Notes under the pieces: model-generated | Databases searched by the model: none | Told to the model about the DNA's origin: nothing | Seen by the model: only the letters and a program-made list of their open reading frames with translations | Shown here: in pieces, positions 18,598-26,705 of the stretch | Position numbering within the stretch: position 1 is the stretch's first letter | Layout: each line of letters opens with the position of its first letter | Translations under genes and position numbers: made by a program | Assembly (NCBI GenBank): GCA_902773995.1 | Contig: CACYGL010000004.1 | Coordinates: 1 to 64,000 of the forward strand | Source: an uncultured Coriobacteriaceae bacterium | Lineage (GTDB): Bacteria; Actinomycetota; Coriobacteriia; Coriobacteriales; Atopobiaceae | Length of the DNA stretch: 64,000 nucleotides | Direction: 5' to 3'

Positions 18598-19338
18598 CTA
18601 CTCGCCCGCGACGGTCCAGGCGGTCTCCAGGCCAAGGCGCATCATGGTGTCGAAGGAGTTCTGGCGCTCCTCCGCCGTCATGGCCTCGTGCGTGAGGAGG
18701 CTGTCGGACACCGTGAACATGGCAAGCGCCTTCTTGTGGCAGCCCTGGGCCGTCCAGTAGAGGCCCGCAGACTCCATCTCCACCGCGAGCATGCCCAGGT
18801 CCGTGAGGCGCTGGGGCAGGTCGGCGTTTGCCTTGGGATAGTAGAACTGGTCGGACGAATAGACCTGGCCCACGTGGGGATGCACATCGAGCTTCTCCGC
18901 AGCGTCCATGCAGGCCTTGAGCAGCTCGTAGTTGGCAACCGGTGCGAAGGTGCCAGGCAGGCCGTAGATGTCACCGTAGGAGGAGTTCGAGGACGAGCCC
19001 ATGGCAACCACCACGTCACCGAGCTTGACGTTGGGCTGCAGAGACCCAGTGGAGCCAATGCGGATAATCGCGTCGACGTCGAACTGCTCGTAGAGCTCGG
19101 TGGAGTAGATGCCAATCGAGGGGATGCCCATGCCGTGGCCCATCACCGAGACCTGGCGTCCGTTGTAGGTGCCCGTGTAGCCGAGCATGTTGCGCACGTT
19201 GTTGAAGCACACCGGGCTCTCGAGGTACTTCTCGGCGATGCGCTTTGCGCGGAGCGGATCGCCCGGCATGAGGACGATCTTGGCGATTGAGGTTCCCTCG
19301 TTGAGTGCGATGCTTGCGGAAATGGACTCCTTGCCCAT
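18598..19338 (-). CDS. deoD: purine nucleoside phosphorylase, DeoD type
   Basis: About 246 residues. It phosphorolyses imported purine nucleosides to free base and (deoxy)ribose-1-phosphate. Family motifs: VLMPGDPLRAK, GHGMGIPSIGIY, RIGSTGSLQ and the ribose-binding AVEMESAGLY. It lies inside the nucleoside importer operon between bmpA and the ATPase gene, so uptake and salvage are linked. The start at 19338 has AAGGAAGGG upstream; the frame continues upstream without similarity. The related uridine phosphorylase is the main alternative, but the MESAG region and the GSTGS(L/C)Q form favour DeoD. Confidence 0.85.
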   Translation of the reverse strand: MGKESISASIALNEGTSIAKIVLMPGDPLRAKRIAEKYLESPVCFNNVRNMLGYTGTYNGRQVSVMGHGMGIPSIGIYSTELYEQFDVDAIIRIGSTGSLQPNVKLGDVVVAMGSSSNSSYGDIYGLPGTFAPVANYELLKACMDAAEKLDVHPHVGQVYSSDQFYYPKANADLPQRLTDLGMLAVEMESAGLYWTAQGCHKKALAMFTVSDSLLTHEAMTAEERQNSFDTMMRLGLETAWTVAGE

Positions 19339-19480
19339 GGTCACACACCCTTCCTTGCGGCCTTGCCGCCTCCTGTACAGCCCGGGCGGGAGCATGCCTC
19401 CCGCCGAAACCAAAGGGGCCACGACACCTTGCGGCGCCGGGCCCCATGAAGCACGCGATTGGCGCGCCCCGACGCGCCGC

Positions 19481-20662
19481 TTACTTGAGGCCGGGGAAAT
19501 CGTCCGGCTTGTAGTCGTTGGTCGCCGCGGCAGGCACGATGGTGCCGGCCTTGACGGCGTCGTAGCACTCGGAGAGCTTGGAGAGGGCATCGGCGGAGAG
19601 CTGCTGGCGGCCATCCTTCGAGACGTAGCCGGTGGAGTCGGTGTCGGCGCCAAGGAGGTAGTCCTGGCCCTTGAAGGTACCGTCGTAGATGGCAGTGAGC
19701 TGCTTGCAGACGTTGGTGTCCATCACCTTGAGCGTGGAGGTGAGGATGATGTTGTTGCTGCCGTTGGCGCCGTCATCGTACTGGTCGACGTCACAGCCGA
19801 TGGCATAGACCTTGAGCTCGGAGCCGTCAGCCTCCTTGATGGCGGTGAAGGTGCCGTTGCCCGCCGCGCCGGCGGCCACGAAGATCACGTCGCAGCCCTG
19901 GTCGATGAGGGCGGAGCCCACGACCTTGCCGCCAGCCTCGTCGCCGAAGTCGCCAATGTAGTTGCCACCCACGTTGTTGCCAGCGAGGTCGGTGCCGGCG
20001 TAGGAAGGCAGCTCGACGCACTCGGCGGAGGTACCGTAGTGAGCGTTGGCGTAGTTCACGCCGGACATGAAGCCGTACTGGTAGTTGACGTTGGACTGGA
20101 AGGCCATGCCGTTAACAACGGCGACCTTGTTGGTCTTGGTGGAGAGGGCAGCGGCAACGCCAGCAAAGAAGCCACCCTCCTGCTCCTTGAAGGTCATCGT
20201 GCAGACGTTGTCCAGCGTCATAGGGTTGCCGTTGGCGTCGGTGATGGTGGAGTCGACCACGATGAACTTGTGGTCGGGGTTGGCCTGGGCGATGTCACCC
20301 ACGGCGGCGAAGTTATAGCCAGGAAGCACGAGGGCGTCGTAGTCGCCAACGACCTGCTGGACGGTGGGGACCAGGTTGTTGTAGTCCGGCTCCTTGATGT
20401 CGTTCACGGAGCTGTCGGAGTGGTCCTTCAGGAACTCCTGGATGCCGTCGTAGCAGTTCTCGTTGAACGAGCCATCGTCGATTCCCGTGGAGGAGATGAT
20501 GACGACCTTTAGGCCCTTACCAGCGTCGGAGCTGGATGAGCTGGAGTTTGAGCTAGAAGAGCTAGAGGAGCTGGAACCACAGCCAGCGAGCCCCAGCAGG
20601 GTGACGGCAGCGGTGCCCGATGCCATCCCCAAGAAACCGCGACGCGAAATCTGAGCAGTCAT
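19481..20662 (-). CDS. bmpA: BmpA/Med-family nucleoside-binding lipoprotein
   Basis: About 393 residues. It has a twin-Arg-like start (SRRGFLGMASG), a hydrophobic stretch and a lipobox (LAGC), then a poly-Ser linker, then the Bmp (PnrA-like) binding domain with the motif GIDDGSFNENCYDGIQEF, ending in a conserved Pro-rich C-terminus. It captures nucleosides outside the membrane for the permeases encoded downstream. I chose the second Met (20662, AAGGGAG upstream) over one eight codons earlier. A GC-rich hairpin at ~19384-19405, between this gene and deoD, may keep the binding protein more abundant than the rest. Confidence 0.9.
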   Translation of the reverse strand: MTAQISRRGFLGMASGTAAVTLLGLAGCGSSSSSSSSSNSSSSSSDAGKGLKVVIISSTGIDDGSFNENCYDGIQEFLKDHSDSSVNDIKEPDYNNLVPTVQQVVGDYDALVLPGYNFAAVGDIAQANPDHKFIVVDSTITDANGNPMTLDNVCTMTFKEQEGGFFAGVAAALSTKTNKVAVVNGMAFQSNVNYQYGFMSGVNYANAHYGTSAECVELPSYAGTDLAGNNVGGNYIGDFGDEAGGKVVGSALIDQGCDVIFVAAGAAGNGTFTAIKEADGSELKVYAIGCDVDQYDDGANGSNNIILTSTLKVMDTNVCKQLTAIYDGTFKGQDYLLGADTDSTGYVSKDGRQQLSADALSKLSECYDAVKAGTIVPAAATNDYKPDDFPGLK

Positions 20663-20793
20663 AGTACACTCCCTTTTTCCCATGGACTTGTCCCCTCCGA
20701 CTGGGCCTGCCTACCCAAATGCGTCGGATGCTTAACAGCTTAACCGTTGCCGAAGGCCACGGTAGCTTCTACGAGCCTTTTCTCGACCATCGG

Positions 20794-20807
20794 TAACCAA
20801 ATGGTTA
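20794..20807. promoter_or_regulatory. palindrome upstream of bmpA, possible operator
   Basis: TAACCAAATGGTTA is a perfect 6-bp dyad with a 2-bp centre, ~135 bp upstream of the bmpA start in an AT-richer stretch of an otherwise GC-rich intergenic region. The regulator is unknown. Confidence 0.35.
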
Positions 20808-20882
20808 GTAATGGAAATTCTCGCGAGACAAATCGCTCAACTTTTATGGACATTCTGCGATAAGAAACGCTATGCCCGCAGC

Positions 20883-21022
20883 GTCGCCGGCACTCCTTTT
20901 GGAAGGTCGCCGAAAGAGCAGTTTTGTCGACGATTCTCGCCATAGAAAACCCTCCGGCGACGAATTGTCGCCGGAGGGTCGAATTTGACGAGCATTGCAA
21001 CCTTCCGAGCTTACCGGCGACG
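20883..21022. repeat. repeat family E, copy 2: palindromic element 5' of the nucleoside operon
   Basis: The centre is a perfect 13-bp hairpin (20949-20961 with 20967-20979, ACCCTCCGGCGAC / GTCGCCGGAGGGT). It is followed by GAATTTGACG and TTGCAAC as in copy 1, and flanked by GTCGCCGG on the left and CCGGCGAC on the right. It lies between bmpA and the 3' end of mtnA, whose stop codon is 17 bp further right. Confidence 0.65.
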
Positions 21023-21038
21023 ACCGCCGGCGCGCCAC

Positions 21039-22112
21039 CTACAGGTTGTACGGAGCCGAGAGCAGGCCGTTCTCGGTGATAATGCCCGTGATCAGGCTGT
21101 GGTCGGTCACGTCGAACGCGGGGTTGAAGACGTCCACGCCCTCGGGAGCCATGCGCTCCTTGTACCACATCTCGGTGACCTCGTCGGGATCGCGCATCTC
21201 GATGGGAATCTGTGCGCCGGTGGGGGTGTCGTGATCGATGGTCGAGCTTGGGGCGCACACGTAGAAGGGCACACCGTAGTGCTTGGCGAGAATGGCCACG
21301 CCCGAGGTGCCAATCTTGTTTGCCGCATCGCCGTTTGCCGCAACGCGGTCGCAGCCAACAAAGACCACGTCAATGCGGCCCTGCTGCATAAGCATCGAAA
21401 CCATGTTGTCGCACTGGAGCGTAGTGGTGATGCCGGCGTTGTAGAGCTCGAACGACGTGAGGCGGGCGCCCTGCAGCAGCGGGCGAGTCTCGTCGCAGTA
21501 GACGTGCATGTCGGTGCCGGCCCAGCCCTGCTCGAGCGCCGTGTACATGGGGGCCGTGGCCGTGCCGTACTTGGCCGTGGCGAGCGTACCCGCGTTGCAG
21601 TGGGTGAGGATTCCCACGGGCTGGCCTGGCTTTCTCACCTGCTGCATGATCTTGAAGCCAATTGCACCGATGTTGCGGCTAATCTGCACGTCCTCCTCGC
21701 GGATGCGCAGCGACTCCTCGAAGAGCTCCCGCTTGAGCTGATCGACCGGCAGGTCAAGATGGTCGCGGCAGAACGCGTCCATGCGGTTGAGGGCCCAGAA
21801 GAGGTTGACCGCCGTGGGACGGGATGTTGCCAGGTAGTCCGCAATCTCCTTGAACTGGCGGTAGAACTCCTGCTGGTCGGTGGTATCAATCTTGTTGGCG
21901 AGAACCGCGAGGCCCTCGGCCGCAGCTACGCCAATGGCGGGCGCGCCACGCACGCGCAGCTTCTTGATGGCCTCCCAGAGCTCCTCCTTGGTGTGGAGGT
22001 TGATGCGCTTCACCGTGCCAGGAAGCAGCGTCTGGTCGATGATGTCCAGCGACTCGCGGTCCTCCGGCAGCTTCACCGAGATCACGCGGTCGAAGAATTC
22101 CTCTACGCTCAT
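21039..22112 (-). CDS. mtnA: S-methyl-5-thioribose-1-phosphate isomerase family
   Basis: 357 residues of the eIF2B-like MtnA family, which isomerises methylthioribose-1-phosphate in methionine salvage. Catalytic motifs: THCNAGTLAT (the active-site Cys) and VGCDRVAANGD (the Asp), with RVRGAPAIGVAAAEG near the N-terminus. No other mtn gene is next to it, so it may instead serve the related 5-deoxyribose or methylthioribose shunts, in which the same isomerase is used after a phosphorylase such as the neighbouring nucleoside phosphorylase. GGGAGAGGGGAG precedes the ATG. Confidence 0.88.
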   Translation of the reverse strand: MSVEEFFDRVISVKLPEDRESLDIIDQTLLPGTVKRINLHTKEELWEAIKKLRVRGAPAIGVAAAEGLAVLANKIDTTDQQEFYRQFKEIADYLATSRPTAVNLFWALNRMDAFCRDHLDLPVDQLKRELFEESLRIREEDVQISRNIGAIGFKIMQQVRKPGQPVGILTHCNAGTLATAKYGTATAPMYTALEQGWAGTDMHVYCDETRPLLQGARLTSFELYNAGITTTLQCDNMVSMLMQQGRIDVVFVGCDRVAANGDAANKIGTSGVAILAKHYGVPFYVCAPSSTIDHDTPTGAQIPIEMRDPDEVTEMWYKERMAPEGVDVFNPAFDVTDHSLITGIITENGLLSAPYNL

Positions 22113-22182
22113 GTGGTGCTCTCCCCTCTCCCTTCATCTGGGCGCCCGGGGCGAGCAGTGCCGCCGCAGGCTGGCCCAATGC

Positions 22183-23292
22183 CTACTTGCTTGCCTTGTC
22201 GAACTCGTCCTTGAACGAGCCGAACATCTTACCCATGCTGTTGAGACCACGCCCCAGGGCGCGGGCAGCCTCGTCACCGGCGCTGCGGTTGGCCGCGGGC
22301 TTCTTGGCCTTGGCGGCACTTGCGGCGGGCTTGCTCTTGGCGGCGGGCTTTGACGCAGTGCCGGCTGCAGGCTTCTTGACGGCGTAAGTCGTGGGTCCAG
22401 ATGACGTGGCCGCGCGCTCCTCGGCGCCGGCCTTCAGCGTGGCCGTGGGCTCGGACACGCGGACGTCAGCCGCCTCGGTTGCGGGAAGCTGGTTCTTCTC
22501 GGCAGTGGCACGCAGCTCCTCGGCCTCCTCGCGGGCGCGCTCCTCCTCGTTCTCGGCGCGGGCGTCGTCAATGGCGCGCTTGGCCTTGCCCAGCGCCTTG
22601 CCCAGCGCAAACGAGCCCTTGTCAACAGCCTCGCTGGTGGCCTTGCCGGCCTTCTCGCCAAACTCTGCGCCGCGGATCTTTGCCTTTGCCGTGGCCTCGC
22701 CGGCCTTGGCGGCCAGGCCGCCATTGAGCTCCAGCTTGGAGGCCTCGTCCTTCACGATCATGCGCTCCTTGGAGTAGCCCACTAGCATGCTTGGCGGAAT
22801 CTCCACCGAGCCCACCAGGGCCGTTGCCATGCCGCCGTCGCCCACCAGGAACTTTGTCACCTTTCCCGTGGCGTCGTCGAACTCCGCGTCTCCCACGTAG
22901 CCCAGCTCGCGGCCAGACTCCGTGCGGGCGTCCATGCCGGCCCACATGATGCAGGTGTCCCAGTCCACGCCCAAGCGCTCGCGGGCCTTGTCGTCAAAGG
23001 CCTTGTCCTCGTCCACAACGCGGAAGCCCTTCTCGCAGGCGGCCAGCGAGTCATACGCCACAAAGACGTCTTCGCGCTTGACCATGCCCGCAACATCCGG
23101 GCGAGCCACCAGGTAGCCTACCATGGACCGGCCGTCAGGCGTGAACACGGCCATGTGAATCTTGCCGAGCTTGGAGAGGCGCTCGCCGCTCTGCTCGCCT
23201 TCGGGTGCCTGCTCGCCCTTCTTGGGCTTCTTGGCGCGGGCCTTCTTGGTGATGAAGACCTTCTTGCCCTGCATGTCGCTGATCTTGGTCAC
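22183..23292 (-). CDS. PRC-barrel protein with Ala/Lys-rich tail
   Basis: 369 residues. A PRC-barrel-like fold occupies ~45-180 (KIHMAVFTPDGRSMVGYLV and ELGYVGDAEFDD are typical strands). A charged helical stretch follows (~190-265), then a low-complexity Ala/Lys/Pro tail resembling histone-H1-like DNA- or RNA-binding tails. It starts at a GTG with GGGGAGAG upstream. It is the first of three small same-strand genes of structural character in this stretch, with a YtxH protein and a CphA-N-like protein. The function is unknown; PRC barrels often bind proteins or RNA. Confidence 0.7.
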   Translation of the reverse strand: MTKISDMQGKKVFITKKARAKKPKKGEQAPEGEQSGERLSKLGKIHMAVFTPDGRSMVGYLVARPDVAGMVKREDVFVAYDSLAACEKGFRVVDEDKAFDDKARERLGVDWDTCIMWAGMDARTESGRELGYVGDAEFDDATGKVTKFLVGDGGMATALVGSVEIPPSMLVGYSKERMIVKDEASKLELNGGLAAKAGEATAKAKIRGAEFGEKAGKATSEAVDKGSFALGKALGKAKRAIDDARAENEEERAREEAEELRATAEKNQLPATEAADVRVSEPTATLKAGAEERAATSSGPTTYAVKKPAAGTASKPAAKSKPAASAAKAKKPAANRSAGDEAARALGRGLNSMGKMFGSFKDEFDKASK

Positions 23293-23444
23293 GATATCTC
23301 TCCCCTACCGCCCGTGTGCCGGGGAGCGCGGCTGTGCCACGCGGCGGCACGAGCGCCAAGCAAGGTAGCGGGGCACCCTCGGGCACCCCGCCATGTTACG
23401 CACTCATGCACCGCTCTTACGCGAGCCCCGGCGAGATGGACGAC

Positions 23445-23891
23445 CTACTCTGCGGGCTTCTCGGCGTTGTCGACAACCTCGACGTGCACGGACTGCGCGG
23501 CGGACTCGTTGGCGGCGGCTGCATCGCCGGCCATGCTCGAGACGCGGTCGGTCACGGTGTTCACGGCATCGGAGACCTGCGCGGACGTGCTGGAGACCGC
23601 CTCGGAGAGCGAGTCGCGAAGCTGGTCCATGCGCTCGCGGGCAAGGTCGACCTTGGCACGGAGCTCGTCGGTCTTGGCGTCGACGCCAGGACGGACGTCG
23701 CCCAGGCGGTCCGAGACGCTGCGCGCGCCGCGCTCGTAGGTGTCAACGGCAGAGTCCCACGCGTCGTTCATGGCGTCGGCGGCCATGGCGCGGCTCTCCG
23801 CACCCGGGCGAGGAGCCAGCATCATGCCGGCGACGACGCCTGCAGCAGCACCAAAGATGCTGCCAAGGATGAAACTAGCGGTCTTGCTCAT
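23445..23891 (-). CDS. YtxH domain protein
   Basis: 148 residues. A glycine-rich hydrophobic segment (ILGSIFGAAAGVVAGMMLAPRPG) at the N-terminus is the YtxH signature, followed by a long amphipathic, probably coiled-coil region with repeated V/S/D/A patterns (residues ~45-130). Such proteins are small membrane-associated general-stress proteins of unclear action. GGAGG precedes the ATG. Confidence 0.75.
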   Translation of the reverse strand: MSKTASFILGSIFGAAAGVVAGMMLAPRPGAESRAMAADAMNDAWDSAVDTYERGARSVSDRLGDVRPGVDAKTDELRAKVDLARERMDQLRDSLSEAVSSTSAQVSDAVNTVTDRVSSMAGDAAAANESAAQSVHVEVVDNAEKPAE

Positions 23892-23990
23892 GACATCCTC
23901 CTGTCGTTTTGGGACGCAGATGCGACCCTCTTGCTTCCAACCACAAGTTCGGCCAGCGAGTGGCGCGAGCGAAGTACCTTTTGGGGCGTG

Positions 23991-24815
23991 CTACCTCACC
24001 GGACGGGGACGCGGCATGTTGTCCATGTCCCAGTCGCCCTGGTCATGCAGGTCGGCATCCGGTGCCGCGGGCTCGGGCTGAGCCTCGGCGGCAATGTCGT
24101 CCGGCTCGTCGAGCTCCTCGTCCTGGGCGGGGGCGCCAGGCACGGGCACCGGGGTGGGCGAGACGAGCGTGGACTCGGGGCTTGCGGGGGCCTCGGGCGC
24201 TGCGGCGGGCGCGGGCTCCTTGGTGGGCGCGGGTTCCTCGGCAAGCGTGGCCTCGTCCGGCGCCGGCTGCTGGTCCGGGGCTTCTTCCTCGGCAGGGGCG
24301 GAGTCCTGCTCGGCAGCCTCGTCCCCGCCATCGGCCGGCTCGGAGACGCTCTGTACCAGGTTGACGATGCCATCGACAATGGCGTCGACGTCGGGCTCGG
24401 GCTCGCCACCGCCGGTGAACGCCCACTCCATAATCCACGCAGCACTCGAGAGCGCGGAGGTCACCAGGACGTCATCGGGGCACGGGAACACCACGTCAAA
24501 GGCACGCTCGTTGCCGGGCACAGGATAGGTACGGCCGCAGGTGATGTCGCCGGCAATGTTGGTTCGCGCGAGAAGCTCGACCGTCATGTGCTCGAGAAGG
24601 TGAGCAAGCTCCGTGTTACCCATCGAGTCGCGGAAGCGGCGACCAGCGTCACCCATGCACACGTGGTCCGCAATTTCGGGCATGAGATGAAAGACGCGCG
24701 CGGTTGCCTCGATATCCTCGCTGGTCATGAGTGGAGCATCGGGGGCCATCTCAACAAGGGCGTCGAGGTCCCTCGGCCCTACCGTGACTTTCTTGATTTC
24801 CACGAGCTGGGCCAT
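23991..24815 (-). CDS. protein with a cyanophycin-synthetase-N-like domain and acidic Pro-rich tail
   Basis: 274 residues. The first ~135 resemble the N-terminal domain of cyanophycin synthetase (HLLEHMTVELL, CGRTYPVPG, DVVFPCPDDV in the order seen there, where the family has LEH-xxx-EL, GxTR and YNVVF). No ATP-grasp or Mur-ligase domains follow; instead a ~130-residue tail rich in Pro, Glu and Ala. It is not a complete cyanophycin synthetase. The similarity is by eye and moderate. It could be a stand-alone regulatory or scaffold use of the domain. Confidence 0.55.
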   Translation of the reverse strand: MAQLVEIKKVTVGPRDLDALVEMAPDAPLMTSEDIEATARVFHLMPEIADHVCMGDAGRRFRDSMGNTELAHLLEHMTVELLARTNIAGDITCGRTYPVPGNERAFDVVFPCPDDVLVTSALSSAAWIMEWAFTGGGEPEPDVDAIVDGIVNLVQSVSEPADGGDEAAEQDSAPAEEEAPDQQPAPDEATLAEEPAPTKEPAPAAAPEAPASPESTLVSPTPVPVPGAPAQDEELDEPDDIAAEAQPEPAAPDADLHDQGDWDMDNMPRPRPVR

Positions 24816-24980
24816 CGTGCGGCTCCCCTTCTTTTGCGCCCGCGAGTGCGGACAGGCGGTCTAGTCTAGGCTCCATTGTAGTTAAAACCCAGACTGAGCC
24901 GTCGGCGCATGGCCGGACGGCGCGCGCCGGGCGGCAACGCGCAGGGTAGAGCCCAACCAAAGCGCGGCCAAACGCTACCC

Positions 24981-26489
24981 TTAGGCGCCTTGTTCCCCTT
25001 CTTCGCCGCGCGATTCGCCCGAGTCGGCCTTATGTTGCGACTTTTCACGCAATTTGGCGACACGGGACTGGAGCTGCGCGGCGGGGGCGGGCTTCTCGAC
25101 AGGCTCTGCGGCAGGCGAGGAGGCATCGTCCTTCACGGGCGCCTTGCCCTTGTCGTCCTCGGAGGCTTCGGCCTGCTCGTCAGGCGCGGGCTCCTCCTCT
25201 TCCGTGGGCTCAGGGGCCGTCACGCGCAGCATGGCCACGCGGCGGCCGCGCATGGACTGCACGCGGAAGGTGTAGCCGTCCTTGGTGATGACGTCACCGG
25301 GATGCGGGAGCTTGTCGGCCATGTCGGTGATGAAGCCGGCGATGGTCTCGTACTCCTCGTTGTCCTCCACCGGCCAGCCCAGGTCGATGGCGTCGTCCAG
25401 CGAGAAGCGGCCGTCGACGAGCCACTCGCGGTCCGAGAGCTTGGTGAGGTACTTGTTGTCGGGGTCGAACTCGTCCTCGATCTCGCCCACGATCTCCTCG
25501 ACGATGTCCTCGATCGTGATGACGCCGGCCGTGCCGCCGTACTCGTCCACCACGATGACCATCTGGTCGTGGCTCGACTGCATCTCGGAGAGCAGCGGGA
25601 TGATGTCCTTGGTGTCGGGCACGAAGTCCGGCGTGCGCATGTGGCGCGAGATCTTCTCGGCGCCGCGGCCGTCATCGATGATGGGCGAGATGAGGTCCTT
25701 GATGTGGGCGATGCCCACGATGCGGTCAACATTGCCGCGGTAGATGGGGATGCGGCTGAAGCCGGTGCGACGCATGACGGAGAGCACCTCGTTGAGCGTA
25801 GCGTCCTCGCGCATGGCGCACATGTCAACGCGCGGCACCATGACCTCGCGGGCGATGGTGTCACCCAGGTCGATGACCTCGTGGATCATCGATTTCTCCT
25901 CGTCGGAGAGCTCGTCGGAGTCGGTGACCATGTACTTGATCTCGTCCTCCGAGACTTCCTGGCGATCCTCGGTGGATTTCACGTGCAGCAGACGCGCGAT
26001 GCCGTTGGCGCTTGCGGAAGTGAGCCAGATCAGCGGCTTGACGGCATGCGAGAACCCGCGCAGGAAGCCAGCGACGCGCTTGGAGACGCCCTCGGCGTCG
26101 GCCATGGCGATGCGCTTGGGCACGAGCTCGCCCACCACGATGGAGAAGTACGACACGATGAGGGTGATGAGTACCGTGGCCAGGCCGTTTGCGATGTTGA
26201 CGTCCATGCCAAAGCTAGAGAGCCACAGGCCAAGCGGTTCGGAGAGGCTGGTTGCGGCAAACGCAGACGAGAAGAACCCAACGAGCGTTATGGCAACCTG
26301 GATGGCGGCGAGGAACTGCGTGGGGTCCTCGATCATGTCTGCCGCGGTGGCCGCCCTGGCGTCACCCTCCTCGGCGTCATGGTCTAGCAGCACTTTCCGC
26401 GCTGTAGAAAGTGCCATCTCCGACATCGAGAAGTACCCGTTCACAAGGGTGAGCAGAAACGTGACGAGAATCGATAAGGCTATGTCCAT
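24981..26489 (-). CDS. CorC/CNNM-type membrane protein (hemolysin family)
   Basis: 502 residues. DUF21 (CNNM) transmembrane domain ~1-175 (GYFSMSEMALSTAR, the conserved Ser/Glu motif, and GELVPKRIAM), then two CBS domains (~205-330; VPRVDMCAM, DEYGGTAGVITIEDIVEEIVG), a CorC_HlyC domain (~345-425) and a disordered acidic tail. Members export or regulate Mg2+ (and Co2+); old haemolysin annotations are historical. It stands alone. A second magnesium-related locus lies at 11.5-14.6 kb. Confidence 0.9.
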   Translation of the reverse strand: MDIALSILVTFLLTLVNGYFSMSEMALSTARKVLLDHDAEEGDARAATAADMIEDPTQFLAAIQVAITLVGFFSSAFAATSLSEPLGLWLSSFGMDVNIANGLATVLITLIVSYFSIVVGELVPKRIAMADAEGVSKRVAGFLRGFSHAVKPLIWLTSASANGIARLLHVKSTEDRQEVSEDEIKYMVTDSDELSDEEKSMIHEVIDLGDTIAREVMVPRVDMCAMREDATLNEVLSVMRRTGFSRIPIYRGNVDRIVGIAHIKDLISPIIDDGRGAEKISRHMRTPDFVPDTKDIIPLLSEMQSSHDQMVIVVDEYGGTAGVITIEDIVEEIVGEIEDEFDPDNKYLTKLSDREWLVDGRFSLDDAIDLGWPVEDNEEYETIAGFITDMADKLPHPGDVITKDGYTFRVQSMRGRRVAMLRVTAPEPTEEEEPAPDEQAEASEDDKGKAPVKDDASSPAAEPVEKPAPAAQLQSRVAKLREKSQHKADSGESRGEEGEQGA

Positions 26490-26705
26490 GCGCGCGTGCG
26501 CAACCTCCTTGGACGACGCGGGTGCAACTGCGCGCCGGTGACGGCAGTCGCGACTGTTTCCTAATTCTATAAGAATTACCCAGTTAACGCGGAGTCACGC
26601 ACGAGTCGTAACCCAATGGTTCGTATCGTCTTTATGCGTTCGCGAGGGCGCCATATGCGGCTGGTACGATGTGTGGCCCAAAGGCCGACCAGCGAAGGGA
26701 GCGCC

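Noticed and set aside
16948-19290. 780-codon plus-strand ORF opposite the ABC ATPase and deoD
   Set aside because: Shadow frame with no recognisable motif; the minus strand encodes the complete ATPase and phosphorylase.
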